Shown: positions 7,952 through 17,070 of the stretch, in pieces | How the letters are laid out: each line of letters opens with the position of its first letter | Position numbering within the stretch: position 1 is the stretch's first letter | From: Actinobacillus sp. | Lineage (GTDB): Bacteria; Pseudomonadota; Gammaproteobacteria; Enterobacterales; Pasteurellaceae | Length of the DNA stretch: 54,582 nt | Direction of reading: 5' to 3' | Assembly (NCBI GenBank): GCA_020026115.1 | Contig: JAHHQY010000006.1 | Span: 1-54,582, forward strand | Translations under genes and position numbers: made by a program | The notes under the pieces: generated by a model | Databases searched by the model: none | Told to the model about the DNA's origin: nothing | Seen by the model: only the letters and a program-made list of their open reading frames with translations

Positions 7952-9214
7952 TTGGACAATATTCCCCTTAGTAGCTTATTTATTGCACTGTTAATTTTAT
8001 TGGTGCTTTCTGCATACTTTTCTGGCTCTGAAACAGGGCTACTTTCTGTCAATCGTTACCGTATGCGCTTTTTAGCGGAAAAAGGTAACAAAGGCGCACA
8101 AAAAACGGAAAAACTCCTTAATAAAACCGATTTACTGCTTAGCCTTATTCTTATTTGTAATAACTTAATTAATATTTCCGCTTCTGCTATTGCGACCATT
8201 TTAGGTATGCGCTTATACGGTGATATGGGCGTGGCCATTGCAACGGGCGCACTGACTTTCTTTATGCTGATTTTTGCGGAAATTTTACCTAAAACCATCG
8301 CCGCACTTTATCCGGAAAAAGTGGCTTTCCTTTCTAGCCATATCATTATGCCTTTATCAAAAATTTTAAGCCCCGTCGTGCTTTTAATGAACGTGATTAT
8401 TAAAGGTTTAATGAAATTATTTGGTGTTAAAAACGAAACGAAAACCCATAATTTAAGCCCTGAAGAACTTCGCTCTATTGTTAATCAATCAGGTAAATAT
8501 ATTCCTTCTGCGCACCAAGATATGTTGCTTTCTATTTTAGATTTAGAAGAAGTGACCGTAGATGACATTATGGTGCCACGCAACGATATTGGCGGAATTG
8601 ATATTGAAGATGATTGGAAATCCATTATGCGTCAACTTAATCACGCCGCTCATGGACGCATTGTTTTGTATAAAAATAGCATTGATGAACAAGTCATTGG
8701 CATTTTACGCGTTCGTGAAGCCTATCGTTTAATGTTGGATAAAAATGAATTTACCAAAGAAATGCTGATTCGCGCCGCAGATGAAGCCTATTTTATTCCT
8801 GAAGCTACGCCTCTTAATGTGCAGTTATTAAACTTTCGCACAAAAAGAGAACGCATTGGTTTGGTGATTGACGAATACGGCGACATTAAAGGTTTGGTTA
8901 CATTAGAAGATATTTTAGAAGAAATTGTCGGTGAGTTTACCACCTCAACCGCGCCAAGTATTGATGAAGAAGTTGAACGTCAATCTGATGGTTCTATTAT
9001 TATTGACGGTTCGGCTAACTTACGCGATTTAAATAAAATGTTCCATTGGCATTTGGATAATGAGGAAGTTCGCACCTTTAATGGTTGGATTTTAGAACAC
9101 GCAGAAGAAATTCCCAATGAAGGTAAAGTCTTTAAAATTGATGGTTTAAAAATCACCATCTTAGATGTCGCTGATAATATGGTAAAACAAGCCAAAGTAG
9201 AAAAATGTAATTAA
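7952..9214 (+). CDS. CNNM/CorC-HlyC family membrane protein (CorB/YfjD-like)
   Basis: Inner-membrane protein of 420 residues, close to E. coli YfjD (CorB). This family is implicated in Mg2+/Co2+ efflux and homeostasis. Order of domains: CNNM transmembrane domain with YFSGSETGLLSVNRYR near the start (about 24-39) and AEILPKTIAALYPEKVA (about 110-126), a CBS pair after VDDIMVPRNDI (about 204-214), then a CorC/HlyC C-terminal domain with VIDEYGDIKGLVTLEDILEE. I place the start at the TTG at 7952, seven bases after AGGA. The GTG at 7946 is too close to that site, and E. coli YfjD begins with the equivalent residues. Confidence 0.88.
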   Translation: MDNIPLSSLFIALLILLVLSAYFSGSETGLLSVNRYRMRFLAEKGNKGAQKTEKLLNKTDLLLSLILICNNLINISASAIATILGMRLYGDMGVAIATGALTFFMLIFAEILPKTIAALYPEKVAFLSSHIIMPLSKILSPVVLLMNVIIKGLMKLFGVKNETKTHNLSPEELRSIVNQSGKYIPSAHQDMLLSILDLEEVTVDDIMVPRNDIGGIDIEDDWKSIMRQLNHAAHGRIVLYKNSIDEQVIGILRVREAYRLMLDKNEFTKEMLIRAADEAYFIPEATPLNVQLLNFRTKRERIGLVIDEYGDIKGLVTLEDILEEIVGEFTTSTAPSIDEEVERQSDGSIIIDGSANLRDLNKMFHWHLDNEEVRTFNGWILEHAEEIPNEGKVFKIDGLKITILDVADNMVKQAKVEKCN

Positions 9215-9554
9215 AAATCAGCGTAATATATTTACCTTGCTAAACCTACACAGAATAGCGATAATAAAGCGCTTTTTGTGTGGGTTATTTCATGCAAAAA
9301 TTTTTACCTTTATTGAAGTCTATTTTAATGCAGCATTTGGCATAAGACATTAAAATTTCAATAATTTTTCGCAAAACATTTTGCGCTTATCTAAGGTCTT
9401 TCCCTTAGGTTTGTGGGCAACAAACTTTGCCACAGATTTTCAATGCACCCAGCAACTGACAGTCGAGAGATTGACATTTTGCGTAAGACACGAGGTCGAA
9501 AATTAAGCTTATGCGAATGTTTTGATGTATTTCATAATTAAAAAGAGAAAGTTA
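9215..9554 (+). promoter_or_regulatory. rne leader region with several hairpins (RNase E 5' UTR-like)
   Basis: This 340-base gap precedes rne. It begins with a 10-bp stem (AACCTACACA/TGTGTGGGTT, about 9244-9288) that may end the CorB-like transcript. It then holds two neighbouring hairpins, CTAAGG/CCTTAG near 9391-9411 and TGTGG/CCACA near 9412-9437. E. coli rne has a 361-base leader whose conserved hairpin lets RNase E degrade its own mRNA. The length and hairpins here fit the same autoregulation, but I cannot align the conserved element with certainty. Confidence 0.5.
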
Positions 9555-12455
9555 ATGAAAAGAATGTTAATTAATGCAACTCAAAAAGAAGAGTTGCGTG
9601 TCGCCCTTGTGGATGGGCAACGATTATTCGATTTAGATATCGAAAGCAATAGCCACGAACAAAAAAAAGCGAACATTTACAAAGGAAAAATCACCCGTGT
9701 TGAACCAAGCCTTGAAGCTGCATTTGTAGATTATGGCGCGGAACGTCACGGCTTTTTACCATTAAAAGAAATCGCGCGTGAATATTTCCCTGCTGATTAT
9801 GTGTATCAAGGTCGTCCAAATATTCGCGATATCATCACCGAAGGACAAGAAGTGATTGTCCAAGTGACCAAAGAAGAACGTGGAAATAAAGGCGCAGCCT
9901 TAACCACTTTCGTTTCTTTAGCCGGTAGCTACCTTGTTATCATGCCAAACAACCCTCGTGCTGGCGGTATTTCTCGCCGTATCGAAGGTGATGAACGCAT
10001 GGAATTAAAAGAAGCCTTAAGTTCTTTAAACGTACCTGAAGGCGTAGGTTTAATCGTGCGCACTGCAGGGGTAGGTAAATCACCAGAAGAATTACAATGG
10101 GACTTACAAGTTCTTTTACATCATTGGGACGCCATCAAACAAGCGGCGGGAAATCGTCCTGCACCTTTTTTAATTCATCAAGAAAGCGATGTGATTGTCC
10201 GTGCAATTCGTGACTATTTGCGCCGTGATATTGGTGAAATCTTAATTGATAATCCTCGTGTTTTTGAAAAAGCAAAAGCACACATTAAATTGGTTCGCCC
10301 TGATTTCATCAATCGCGTCAAACTTTACCAAGGCGAAGTTCCGCTTTTCAGCCATTATCAAATTGAATCGCAAATTGAATCCGCCTTCCAACGTGAAGTA
10401 CGTTTACCTTCTGGCGGTTCGATTGTTATTGATGCAACTGAAGCGTTAATTGCGATTGACATTAATTCGGCGCGAGCAACACGCGGAAGCGATATTGAAG
10501 AAACCGCTCTTAATACCAACCTAGAAGCAGCCGATGAAATTGCACGTCAATTACGTTTGCGTGATTTAGGCGGTTTAGTGGTCATCGACTTTATTGATAT
10601 GGGACCTGTTCGCAATCAACGTGAAGTTGAAAATCGTATGCGTGAAGCCGTACGTCAAGACCGCGCTCGCATCCAAATTAGCCGTATTTCTCGTTTCGGT
10701 TTATTAGAAATGTCACGCCAACGCTTAAGCCCATCTTTAGGCGAATCCGCATGCCATATTTGCCCACGTTGCCAAGGCACCGGAAAAGTGCGTGATAATG
10801 AATCACTTTCTTTATCTATTTTACGTTTACTGGAAGAAGAAGCCTTAAAAGAAAATACCAAACAAGTACATTGTATTGTGCCGGTTAAAATTGCTTCTTA
10901 CTTACTAAATGAAAAACGTAAAGCCATTTACAACATTGAAAAACGTCATAATGTGAATATTCTTGTGGTGCCAAATGAATCCATGGAAACCCCACATTTC
11001 CACGTTTCTCGTGTACGCGATGGCGAAGAAAGCGATATTTTAAGCTACCATTTAGCCAAATTACACGAACAAAAAGAAAATGTGTCCGTGCAAGAAGAAG
11101 CATTAGTTGCGCGCACTTTTGAAACACCTGCGGTAAACAGCGAAAACATAGCAGAAAAAGCCGCGGTTTCTCTTGCTATTGAAACCCCAGCGCCAACAGC
11201 GAAAAAAGAAGAAAAACCTTCTTTAATCACGCGTATTTTAAATGGCCTAAAAGCTCTCTTTACTTCTGCACCAAAAGAAGAAACAAAAGCAAAACCTGCG
11301 CGTAAAACACGTAATCGTCGTCCAAACGATCGTCGTAATAACAATAATCGTCGTCGTCCTGAAGCCAATAACGCTAACGAAAATCGTCCTGCGCGTCCTG
11401 AACGCAAAGCCACACGAATTCGTAAAGAAAACCGCGATGTTCGCACCGAAAATAGCCAGGCAACCCCTGAAGTTGAAGTAGCAAAAGAAACCACCGTTAA
11501 AGAGCGTCGTCAACGTCGCGATTTAAACAAAAAAGTTCGAGTAGCAAAATCTGAAAATTCGGCGCGAGTGAACAACAATAAAGCGCAAGAAGCCGAAGTT
11601 CTTCCTACGAGCAAACCTTTAGCTGAAAATAAAAAAACAACGCCTGAGGTTGCCCCAGCTACAACAACGAAAGAAAGCAAAAAAGAGGCTTTAAAACCGA
11701 CTGTAGACAAAACCGTAACGGAAGAAGTGCAAAAAGCGAAAGAAAATAATGCGAATAATGCGAAAGAAAAAGCAGAAAATCGCAAAGAAAATCAAAGCAA
11801 TCGCAACAACCGTCAACGTCGTTTACCACGTCATTTACGTTTAAATAATAAACGTCGCCGTTCAGATGAAGAGAAAGCGCCAATGCCATTAACGGGCGGT
11901 GTAATGTCCCCTGAATTAGCGATGGGTAAAGTGTGGGTACAAGTGCCAACGCCTGCAACAAGTGAGAAAAAAGCGGAGAAAAATACCCCATTCTTATCCG
12001 TTGATGAATTACTTGCACAAGAAGAAAAAACGCCAATCACAACCCCTGCTATTGATTTTATCGTTGCAGAAAAAACGGTTGAAATGCCAACCCCAGTTGT
12101 GGATGTGATTACTCAACCTGCAAATGAAGCGGTTGAGAAAAAAGTGCAGGCATCTTTACAGCGTTTGAGTGCTAAAGCGACCCAATGTGTTGCCGAACCT
12201 TTAAATGCGCCGTCTTTTACAACAGAACCTTTCCAATCGACTTATCATTTTAGTGGTCGCATTGGTACAATTTCTGCGGTAAATCACATTAAAGCTCAAC
12301 CAACTCAAGCATTAGCACAAGAAAAAATTTCTGAGGCTTATCCAATTCAAATTTGGGCAAACTCTCGTTATTATTTCTACGGTAAAGGCGATGCGGGTCA
12401 TCAACGTGCCATTAGCCACGTTTATGCTGAGCCAACGCAAGCTGAAGCAAAATAA
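9555..12455 (+). CDS. rne: Ribonuclease E
   Basis: Essential endoribonuclease that initiates mRNA decay, matures rRNA and tRNA, and organises the degradosome at the inner membrane. The 966-residue protein has a catalytic half (about 1-520) nearly collinear with E. coli: S1 domain, 5'-sensor, the DNase I-like site with AIDINSARATRG and VVIDFIDM carrying the Mg2+-binding Asp residues, and the Zn-link CPRCQGTG. The C-terminal half is low-complexity and rich in Arg, Asn, Lys and Glu (about 590-800), as expected for the RNA-binding and scaffold region. I start at MKRMLINAT (9555), the conserved N-terminus. Two dispersed elements lie within the gene. Confidence 0.96.
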   Translation: MKRMLINATQKEELRVALVDGQRLFDLDIESNSHEQKKANIYKGKITRVEPSLEAAFVDYGAERHGFLPLKEIAREYFPADYVYQGRPNIRDIITEGQEVIVQVTKEERGNKGAALTTFVSLAGSYLVIMPNNPRAGGISRRIEGDERMELKEALSSLNVPEGVGLIVRTAGVGKSPEELQWDLQVLLHHWDAIKQAAGNRPAPFLIHQESDVIVRAIRDYLRRDIGEILIDNPRVFEKAKAHIKLVRPDFINRVKLYQGEVPLFSHYQIESQIESAFQREVRLPSGGSIVIDATEALIAIDINSARATRGSDIEETALNTNLEAADEIARQLRLRDLGGLVVIDFIDMGPVRNQREVENRMREAVRQDRARIQISRISRFGLLEMSRQRLSPSLGESACHICPRCQGTGKVRDNESLSLSILRLLEEEALKENTKQVHCIVPVKIASYLLNEKRKAIYNIEKRHNVNILVVPNESMETPHFHVSRVRDGEESDILSYHLAKLHEQKENVSVQEEALVARTFETPAVNSENIAEKAAVSLAIETPAPTAKKEEKPSLITRILNGLKALFTSAPKEETKAKPARKTRNRRPNDRRNNNNRRRPEANNANENRPARPERKATRIRKENRDVRTENSQATPEVEVAKETTVKERRQRRDLNKKVRVAKSENSARVNNNKAQEAEVLPTSKPLAENKKTTPEVAPATTTKESKKEALKPTVDKTVTEEVQKAKENNANNAKEKAENRKENQSNRNNRQRRLPRHLRLNNKRRRSDEEKAPMPLTGGVMSPELAMGKVWVQVPTPATSEKKAEKNTPFLSVDELLAQEEKTPITTPAIDFIVAEKTVEMPTPVVDVITQPANEAVEKKVQASLQRLSAKATQCVAEPLNAPSFTTEPFQSTYHFSGRIGTISAVNHIKAQPTQALAQEKISEAYPIQIWANSRYYFYGKGDAGHQRAISHVYAEPTQAEAK
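10465..10476 (-). repeat. Dispersed uptake-sequence-like element, variant
   Basis: CTCGCGCCGAAT on the minus strand within rne, encoding part of the conserved NSARATRG motif; this copy may partly reflect protein constraint. Confidence 0.55.
11557..11568 (-). repeat. Dispersed uptake-sequence-like element, variant
   Basis: CTCGCGCCGAAT then TTTC on the minus strand, in the poorly conserved C-terminal part of rne (protein frame NSARV). Confidence 0.65.
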
Positions 12456-12460
12456 ACGAA

Positions 12461-12485
12461 AATCCCGCCTTTGGCGGGATTTTTT
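12461..12485. terminator. Bidirectional terminator between rne and trmO
   Basis: Perfect stem AATCCCGCC/GGCGGGATT with loop TTT, then T residues. It serves both the convergent rne and trmO genes; the trmO stop codon lies in the T-tract. Confidence 0.95.
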
Positions 12486-13218
12486 ATTGCTCGTTAATCT
12501 CTACAATAATCAGTTCTTCTCTTTTTTTCGGCGCGAGTGCCATGTCCACTTTAAAGCGCACGTTAAAATCATACAATTTCACCCCATAAATACGTTCACT
12601 TGCTTTATTTTTTTGGTATGCAGGTCTTGGATCTTGCCCTAAAACTTCTTGTAAAAAACGCTGAAAATGTGGAATTTTTTGCTCAATTTCTTGAGCTTTT
12701 TTTAAAGCTTGCGCCGAAAATTTGACTTCTAGATTTGTTTGCGGTTTTTCCTGAGCAAAACTCGACTGCGCCAAAGGCTCACTGTCCGCATAAGCAATAT
12801 AAGGCTTAATATCAAAAATTGGCGTTCCGTTTACCAAATCCACCGCGCCTAAATATAAATAAACCTTCCCTTGTTCACAAACGACTTTTTCCAAACGCAC
12901 TTTTGATAAACCAATCGGATTGGGGCGATGCGTTGCGCGCGAGGCAAAGACCCCAATACGCTCATTCCCACCTAAACGCGGTGGACGAACAGTGGGTTGC
13001 CATTTTCCTTGTGGCACTTGATCAAATTGAAAAATAAGCCACACATGGGAAAATTCAGCTAAACCACGCACCGCTTCTGGCACATTAAAAGGCGGTAAAA
13101 GTTCAAGAATCCCTTTCCCATCTTGCACTAAATTCGGTTGGCGTGGTACGGCAAATTTTTCTTGATAAGGACTATGAAGAACAGCGACGGGTTGTAAAGT
13201 TAAATTTTTGCTTTGCAT
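12484..13218 (-). CDS. trmO: tRNA (N6-threonylcarbamoyladenosine37-N6)-methyltransferase TrmO
   Basis: Methylates t6A at position 37 of tRNA-Thr to m6t6A using S-adenosylmethionine (TsaA/YaeB family, cytosolic). 244 residues from the ATG at 13218; an upstream extension rich in aromatic and hydrophobic residues belongs to the intergenic region and has no homologous start. The family signature RLGGNERIGVFASRATHRPNP (about 80-100) and IGLSKV are intact, followed by DLVNGTPIFDIKPYIAYAD. The ribosome binding site is weak. It is divergent from menA and convergent with rne. Two dispersed elements are embedded in its 3' part. Confidence 0.92.
   Translation of the reverse strand: MQSKNLTLQPVAVLHSPYQEKFAVPRQPNLVQDGKGILELLPPFNVPEAVRGLAEFSHVWLIFQFDQVPQGKWQPTVRPPRLGGNERIGVFASRATHRPNPIGLSKVRLEKVVCEQGKVYLYLGAVDLVNGTPIFDIKPYIAYADSEPLAQSSFAQEKPQTNLEVKFSAQALKKAQEIEQKIPHFQRFLQEVLGQDPRPAYQKNKASERIYGVKLYDFNVRFKVDMALAPKKREELIIVEINEQ
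12526..12537 (-). repeat. Dispersed uptake-sequence-like element, exact 12-mer
   Basis: CTCGCGCCGAAA then AAAAG on the minus strand, inside trmO (frame LAPKK). Confidence 0.75.
12708..12719 (+). repeat. Dispersed uptake-sequence-like element, degenerate
   Basis: CTTGCGCCGAAA then ATTTG within trmO; one mismatch to the 12-mer. Confidence 0.5.
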
Positions 13219-13336
13219 AACGATAAAAATAAGAAAAAAACTGAGTATAACACAGGCAAAAAAGCAAAAATATATGCCTTTTTGCCCAGCAAAAGGGTAA
13301 AATACGCCCCAATTTTCATTCAATATCTACTATCTT

Positions 13337-14239
13337 ATGAAGCAAACAATCAAAACTTGGCTTGAAACGACTCGTCCAAAAACCTTACCCTTAGCCGCCG
13401 CCTCCATTATTACAGGTTCAGCCTTAGCTTTTTGGGATCAACATTTTAACTACCTCATTAGCTTACTTTGCCTACTGACGACTTTTTTCTTACAAATTTT
13501 ATCGAATTTTGCCAACGATTACGGCGATTTCCAAAAAGGCTCTGATACGGCAGAACGTATTGGCCCTCTGCGCGGAATTCAAAAAGGCCAAATGAATGCA
13601 CGCCAATTAAAAAACGGAATTATCCTTATGATTTTGCTAAGTTTTTTATCTGGTACGGCGCTTGTTTCTTTAGCTTACCAAAGCATAACTGACATTTGGG
13701 TCTTCTTTATTTTAGGGGTTCTTGCCATTGTGGCCGCCATTACTTATACCGTAGGTAAAAAACCTTACGGCTACTTAGGCCTTGGCGATATTTCCGTATT
13801 AATTTTCTTCGGTTTACTTGGTGTTTGCGGTACTTTTTATTTACAGGCTCACACCCTTTCTTGGCCACTTTTCTTACCCGCTACCGCTAGCGGATTTTTA
13901 GCAACTGCCGTTTTAAATATCAATAACTTACGCGATATTGAACAAGATCGAAAAGCCGGTAAAACCACTCTTGTGGTACGTATTGGTGCAGAAAATGGCT
14001 GTCGTTACCATGCCTTTTTATTATATGGCGCTGAAATTTTATATTTTATTTTTGCTGTTCTCTATTTTGAACATTGGTATAGTTTTTTATTTTTATTAAC
14101 TTATCCTTTATTAATCAAACATTTACGTTATATCCAAATTCATAAACAAGGTGAACCTTTACGCCCTATGTTAGGCCAAATGTCTCTCTTGGCATTATTA
14201 GTGAATTTATTATTTAGTTTAGGTTTAATTTTAGGCTAA
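13337..14239 (+). CDS. menA: 1,4-dihydroxy-2-naphthoate octaprenyltransferase MenA
   Basis: Inner-membrane UbiA-family prenyltransferase that attaches the polyprenyl chain to dihydroxynaphthoate in menaquinone synthesis. 300 residues with about eight or nine hydrophobic segments. The first Asp-rich motif NDYGDFQKGSDTAERIGP (about 60-77) and the second, NNLRDIEQDRKAGKTTL (about 196-212), which bind Mg-pyrophosphate, are intact. Menaquinone fits the anaerobic reductases encoded nearby (torYZ, dcu, fumC). rraA follows closely, an order also seen in E. coli. Confidence 0.95.
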   Translation: MKQTIKTWLETTRPKTLPLAAASIITGSALAFWDQHFNYLISLLCLLTTFFLQILSNFANDYGDFQKGSDTAERIGPLRGIQKGQMNARQLKNGIILMILLSFLSGTALVSLAYQSITDIWVFFILGVLAIVAAITYTVGKKPYGYLGLGDISVLIFFGLLGVCGTFYLQAHTLSWPLFLPATASGFLATAVLNINNLRDIEQDRKAGKTTLVVRIGAENGCRYHAFLLYGAEILYFIFAVLYFEHWYSFLFLLTYPLLIKHLRYIQIHKQGEPLRPMLGQMSLLALLVNLLFSLGLILG

Positions 14240-14284
14240 AAGCCACTATACTTGCTTTTATTTAAAGGCAAAAAGGAGCACTTT

Positions 14285-14815
14285 ATGTATATTGATACTT
14301 CCGAAATCTGCGACATTTACCCAGAAGAAGTGGATGTAATGGAACCTATGTTCGCCAGCTTCGGCGGTTTAAACTCTTTTGCAGGACAAGTGACTACCGT
14401 CAAATGCTTTGAAAACAATGGCTTAATTGCTGAAATTCTTGAAGAAAATGGCGCTGGTCGTGTGCTTGTGATTGATGGCGGTGGCGCGGTACGTCGTGCA
14501 TTAATTGATGCAGAATTAGCCCAACTTGCCGTAGATAACCAATGGGAAGGCATTGTCGTTTACGGTGCAATTCGCCAAGTTGCACAAATTGAACAAATGG
14601 ACATTGGCATTCAAGCCTTAGCGGCAATTCCTGTCGGTGCTGACAGTGATATTTCAGGTGAAAGCCATGTTCCTGTAAATTTTGCCGGCGTAAGCATTTT
14701 CCCTGAAGATTATTTATATGCTGACACAACAGGCATCCTTATTTCTCAAGAAGAATTAGATTTAGCTGATTTAGAAGAAGAGGATGAGACTTTTTCTGAA
14801 GATGACAGCGAATAA
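14285..14815 (+). CDS. rraA: Regulator of RNase E activity RraA
   Basis: Trimeric cytosolic protein that binds the C-terminal half of RNase E and inhibits mRNA decay. 176 residues, starting at MYIDTSEICDIYPEEVD, with AAGGAG seven bases before the ATG. The conserved segments SFGGLNSFAGQVTTVKCFE, GRVLVIDGGGAVRRAL and GIVVYGAIRQV are present. The C-terminus is acidic (DLEEEDETFSEDDSE). Its partner RNase E is encoded about 2 kb upstream. A strong terminator follows. Confidence 0.94.
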   Translation: MYIDTSEICDIYPEEVDVMEPMFASFGGLNSFAGQVTTVKCFENNGLIAEILEENGAGRVLVIDGGGAVRRALIDAELAQLAVDNQWEGIVVYGAIRQVAQIEQMDIGIQALAAIPVGADSDISGESHVPVNFAGVSIFPEDYLYADTTGILISQEELDLADLEEEDETFSEDDSE

Positions 14816-14828
14816 ATTCTCGCTATAA

Positions 14829-14860
14829 AAAAGCCACAATAAATATTGTGGCTTTTCTTT
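14829..14860. terminator. Bidirectional terminator between rraA and fumC
   Basis: Perfect 12-bp stem AAAAGCCACAAT/ATTGTGGCTTTT with a four-base loop and T residues on both strands, between convergent genes. Confidence 0.95.
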
Positions 14861-14875
14861 TATCTTTATTCTAGG

Positions 14876-16270
14876 TTATTTCAAACTTCCTACCATATCT
14901 TCAGGTCGAACCCATTCATCAAACTGTTCAGGGGTAACTAAACCTAAATTAATGGCTTCTTCGCGTAAAGTTGTGCCATTTTTATGAGCTGTTTTAGCAA
15001 TTTTCGCAGCATTTTCATAACCAATATGCGTATTTAACGCAGTAACCAACATTAATGAATTTTCTAATTGCATTTTAATGCGTTTTTCATTTGGTTGAAT
15101 GCCTGCTACGCAATGAATATTAAAGGATTCGCAAGCATCCGCTAATAATTCTGCTGATTGCAAGAAATTTGCAGCCATAACAGGTTTAAATACATTTAAT
15201 TGGAATTGGCCTTGAGAACCGGCAAAGGAAATGGTGGTATCATTACCCAACACTTGAGTTGCCACCATGGTTAAAGCTTCACATTGGGTTGGATTAACTT
15301 TCCCTGGCATAATTGAAGAGCCTGGTTCATTTTCTGGAATTAAAATTTCACCAATACCACTACGCGGGCCTGAAGCTAATAAACGAATATCATTGGCAAT
15401 TTTAAATAAAGACATAGCTAATTGTTTTAAAGCGCCATGAGTTTCTACAATCGCATCATGGGTAGCTAAAGCTTCGAATTTATTTTCCGCAGTAATAAAT
15501 GGTAAGCCTGTAAATTGAGCAATATATTGCGCCACTTTCACATCATAACCTTTTGGCGTATTTAAGCCAGTTCCCACCGCTGTTCCGCCTAAAGCTAATT
15601 GACTTAAATGCGGTAAGGTGTTTTTAATTGCTAAAATTGCAAAATGTAATTGAGCGGCGTAAGCAGAAAACTCTTGCCCTAACGTTAAAGGGGTAGCATC
15701 CATTAAATGGGTACGACCAATTTTTACGACATCTTTAAATTCTTCTGCTTTTTGTGCAAAAACTTTTTGTAAAGCTTCAACCGCCGGTAAGGTTTTTTCG
15801 ACGACTTTTTTATAAGCCGCAATATGCATGGCTGTTGGATAAGTATCGTTAGAAGATTGTGATTTATTCACATCATCATTAGGATGAATAAGGGATTTTT
15901 CCCCTAATTTACCACCATTTAAGACATGCGCGCGATTTGAAACAACTTCATTCACATTCATATTTGATTGAGTACCTGAACCTGTTTGCCAAATCACTAA
16001 CGGAAATTCACCGTCTAATTTACCTTGCAAAATTTCATCGCAAACTTTAGCGATTAAATCACGTTTTTCAGTAGGTAGCACGCCTAATTCATTATTTGCA
16101 AAAGCTGCGGCTTTTTTTAAGTAACCGAAAGCTTCAATAATTTCTTTTGGCATAGAAGCTGAAGGACCAATTTTAAAATTGTTGCGTGAACGTTCAGTTT
16201 GTGCGCCCCAATATTTTTCTGCTGGTACTTTCACTTCACCCATGGTGTCTTTTTCAATACGATATGTCAT
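14876..16270 (-). CDS. fumC: Class II fumarate hydratase FumC
   Basis: Iron-independent fumarase, a cytosolic homotetramer that interconverts fumarate and malate. 464 residues, typical length. The superfamily signature GSSIMPGKVNP (about 317-327) with the catalytic Ser loop, the TGSGTQSNMNVNEV segment near 96-109 and GRTHLMDATPLTLGQE near 184-199 are intact. In the anaerobic branch it supplies fumarate, which links it to the Dcu transporter encoded at 23.6 kb. It is monocistronic between two terminators. Confidence 0.97.
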   Translation of the reverse strand: MTYRIEKDTMGEVKVPAEKYWGAQTERSRNNFKIGPSASMPKEIIEAFGYLKKAAAFANNELGVLPTEKRDLIAKVCDEILQGKLDGEFPLVIWQTGSGTQSNMNVNEVVSNRAHVLNGGKLGEKSLIHPNDDVNKSQSSNDTYPTAMHIAAYKKVVEKTLPAVEALQKVFAQKAEEFKDVVKIGRTHLMDATPLTLGQEFSAYAAQLHFAILAIKNTLPHLSQLALGGTAVGTGLNTPKGYDVKVAQYIAQFTGLPFITAENKFEALATHDAIVETHGALKQLAMSLFKIANDIRLLASGPRSGIGEILIPENEPGSSIMPGKVNPTQCEALTMVATQVLGNDTTISFAGSQGQFQLNVFKPVMAANFLQSAELLADACESFNIHCVAGIQPNEKRIKMQLENSLMLVTALNTHIGYENAAKIAKTAHKNGTTLREEAINLGLVTPEQFDEWVRPEDMVGSLK

Positions 16271-16427
16271 AAATCAAACCTCATATAAAAATAAAAACTG
16301 CCTTTAGTTTAGCACTTCACTTAAGGGAAAAAAATGCGCAAAGTTAAGAAATCCGATCCCCATCACGTTTTATTTTCCTTTCATTTTAAAACAATTTTTG
16401 CCTATAAATCTTTTTGCCCAGAATACT

Positions 16428-16439
16428 TTCGCGCCGAAA
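16428..16439 (+). repeat. Dispersed uptake-sequence-like element, one mismatch
   Basis: TTCGCGCCGAAA then TTTTG, intergenic between fumC and torD. Confidence 0.75.
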
Positions 16440-16451
16440 TTTTGGCAAAAA

Positions 16452-16480
16452 AAAAGAGCAACTCTTGTTGCTCTTTTCTT
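16452..16480. terminator. Terminator of the torYZD operon
   Basis: Stem AAAAGAGCAAC/GTTGCTCTTTT with loop TCTT. On the minus strand it is followed by a long T-run, ending transcripts from torD. Confidence 0.9.
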
Positions 16481-16488
16481 AGAAGATT

Positions 16489-17070
16489 TTATTTAGCTTT
16501 TAACACATCGACTAATAATGTGATAACAGTTTGATAAAATTTGGTTTTACTTGGAACTTTTAATGCTTTTTCATGCATTTTTTCAAGCCACGGTAAGAAA
16601 TCTTCTTGAATAAAAACTTCTTGCGTTGCTAATTCGTCCGCTAAAGCAAATTGTCGGGCAATTTCCAAATAAACGCCTAAATGGTCGCTCGGCTCTTTGC
16701 TTTCTTTATTTACTTGTAATTGGAATTTTTCTAACAATGCATCCATTTTATGTAAATGCGTTAGAACGTCATCCTCTTTTAAGTAAACGCTGGCATAAGG
16801 CAAAGCACTACTTTGACCGTCAAGCAAGAAAAGTTCTGTAAAGTCTGCGGCAAGTTCTAAATAAGCGAACTTATCTTGACCTAAAGATTGAATTTCTTGT
16901 TGAATTTTTTCCACTTGTGTCTGAAATCCTTGCTCTGCAAGCAAATCAAATAGCGGAGAAAATACGCCATCTTGAAATTGTTTAAATTGGCTTTCGCTTA
17001 ATTCGTGGCCTAGCACATTGCTAAACCACTGAAAAATAAAACCGTTTTCTTCTGTTGTTAATTTGATCAT
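16489..17070 (-). CDS. torD: TorD-family molybdoenzyme chaperone
   Basis: Cytoplasmic chaperone that binds the apo-form and Tat leader of the TorA/TorZ-type reductase and assists molybdenum-cofactor insertion before export. All-alpha protein of 193 residues. Typical features are QFQDGVFSPLFDLLAEQG near the N-terminus, the YASVYLKEDD linker near residues 92-101 and the C-terminal helix DFLPWLEKMHEKA. Its ATG overlaps the torZ stop (ATGA), indicating coupled translation. As the last gene of torY-torZ-torD its partner is almost certainly the upstream reductase. Confidence 0.92.
   Translation of the reverse strand: MIKLTTEENGFIFQWFSNVLGHELSESQFKQFQDGVFSPLFDLLAEQGFQTQVEKIQQEIQSLGQDKFAYLELAADFTELFLLDGQSSALPYASVYLKEDDVLTHLHKMDALLEKFQLQVNKESKEPSDHLGVYLEIARQFALADELATQEVFIQEDFLPWLEKMHEKALKVPSKTKFYQTVITLLVDVLKAK

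Noticed and set aside
11045..12040. Several antisense open frames within the 3' half of rne
   Set aside because: They are by-products of the Arg/Asn/Glu-rich low-complexity coding sequence.
16334..16534. 66-residue plus-strand open frame between fumC and torD
   Set aside because: It spans the torYZD terminator and a dispersed element; no ribosome binding site or similarity.
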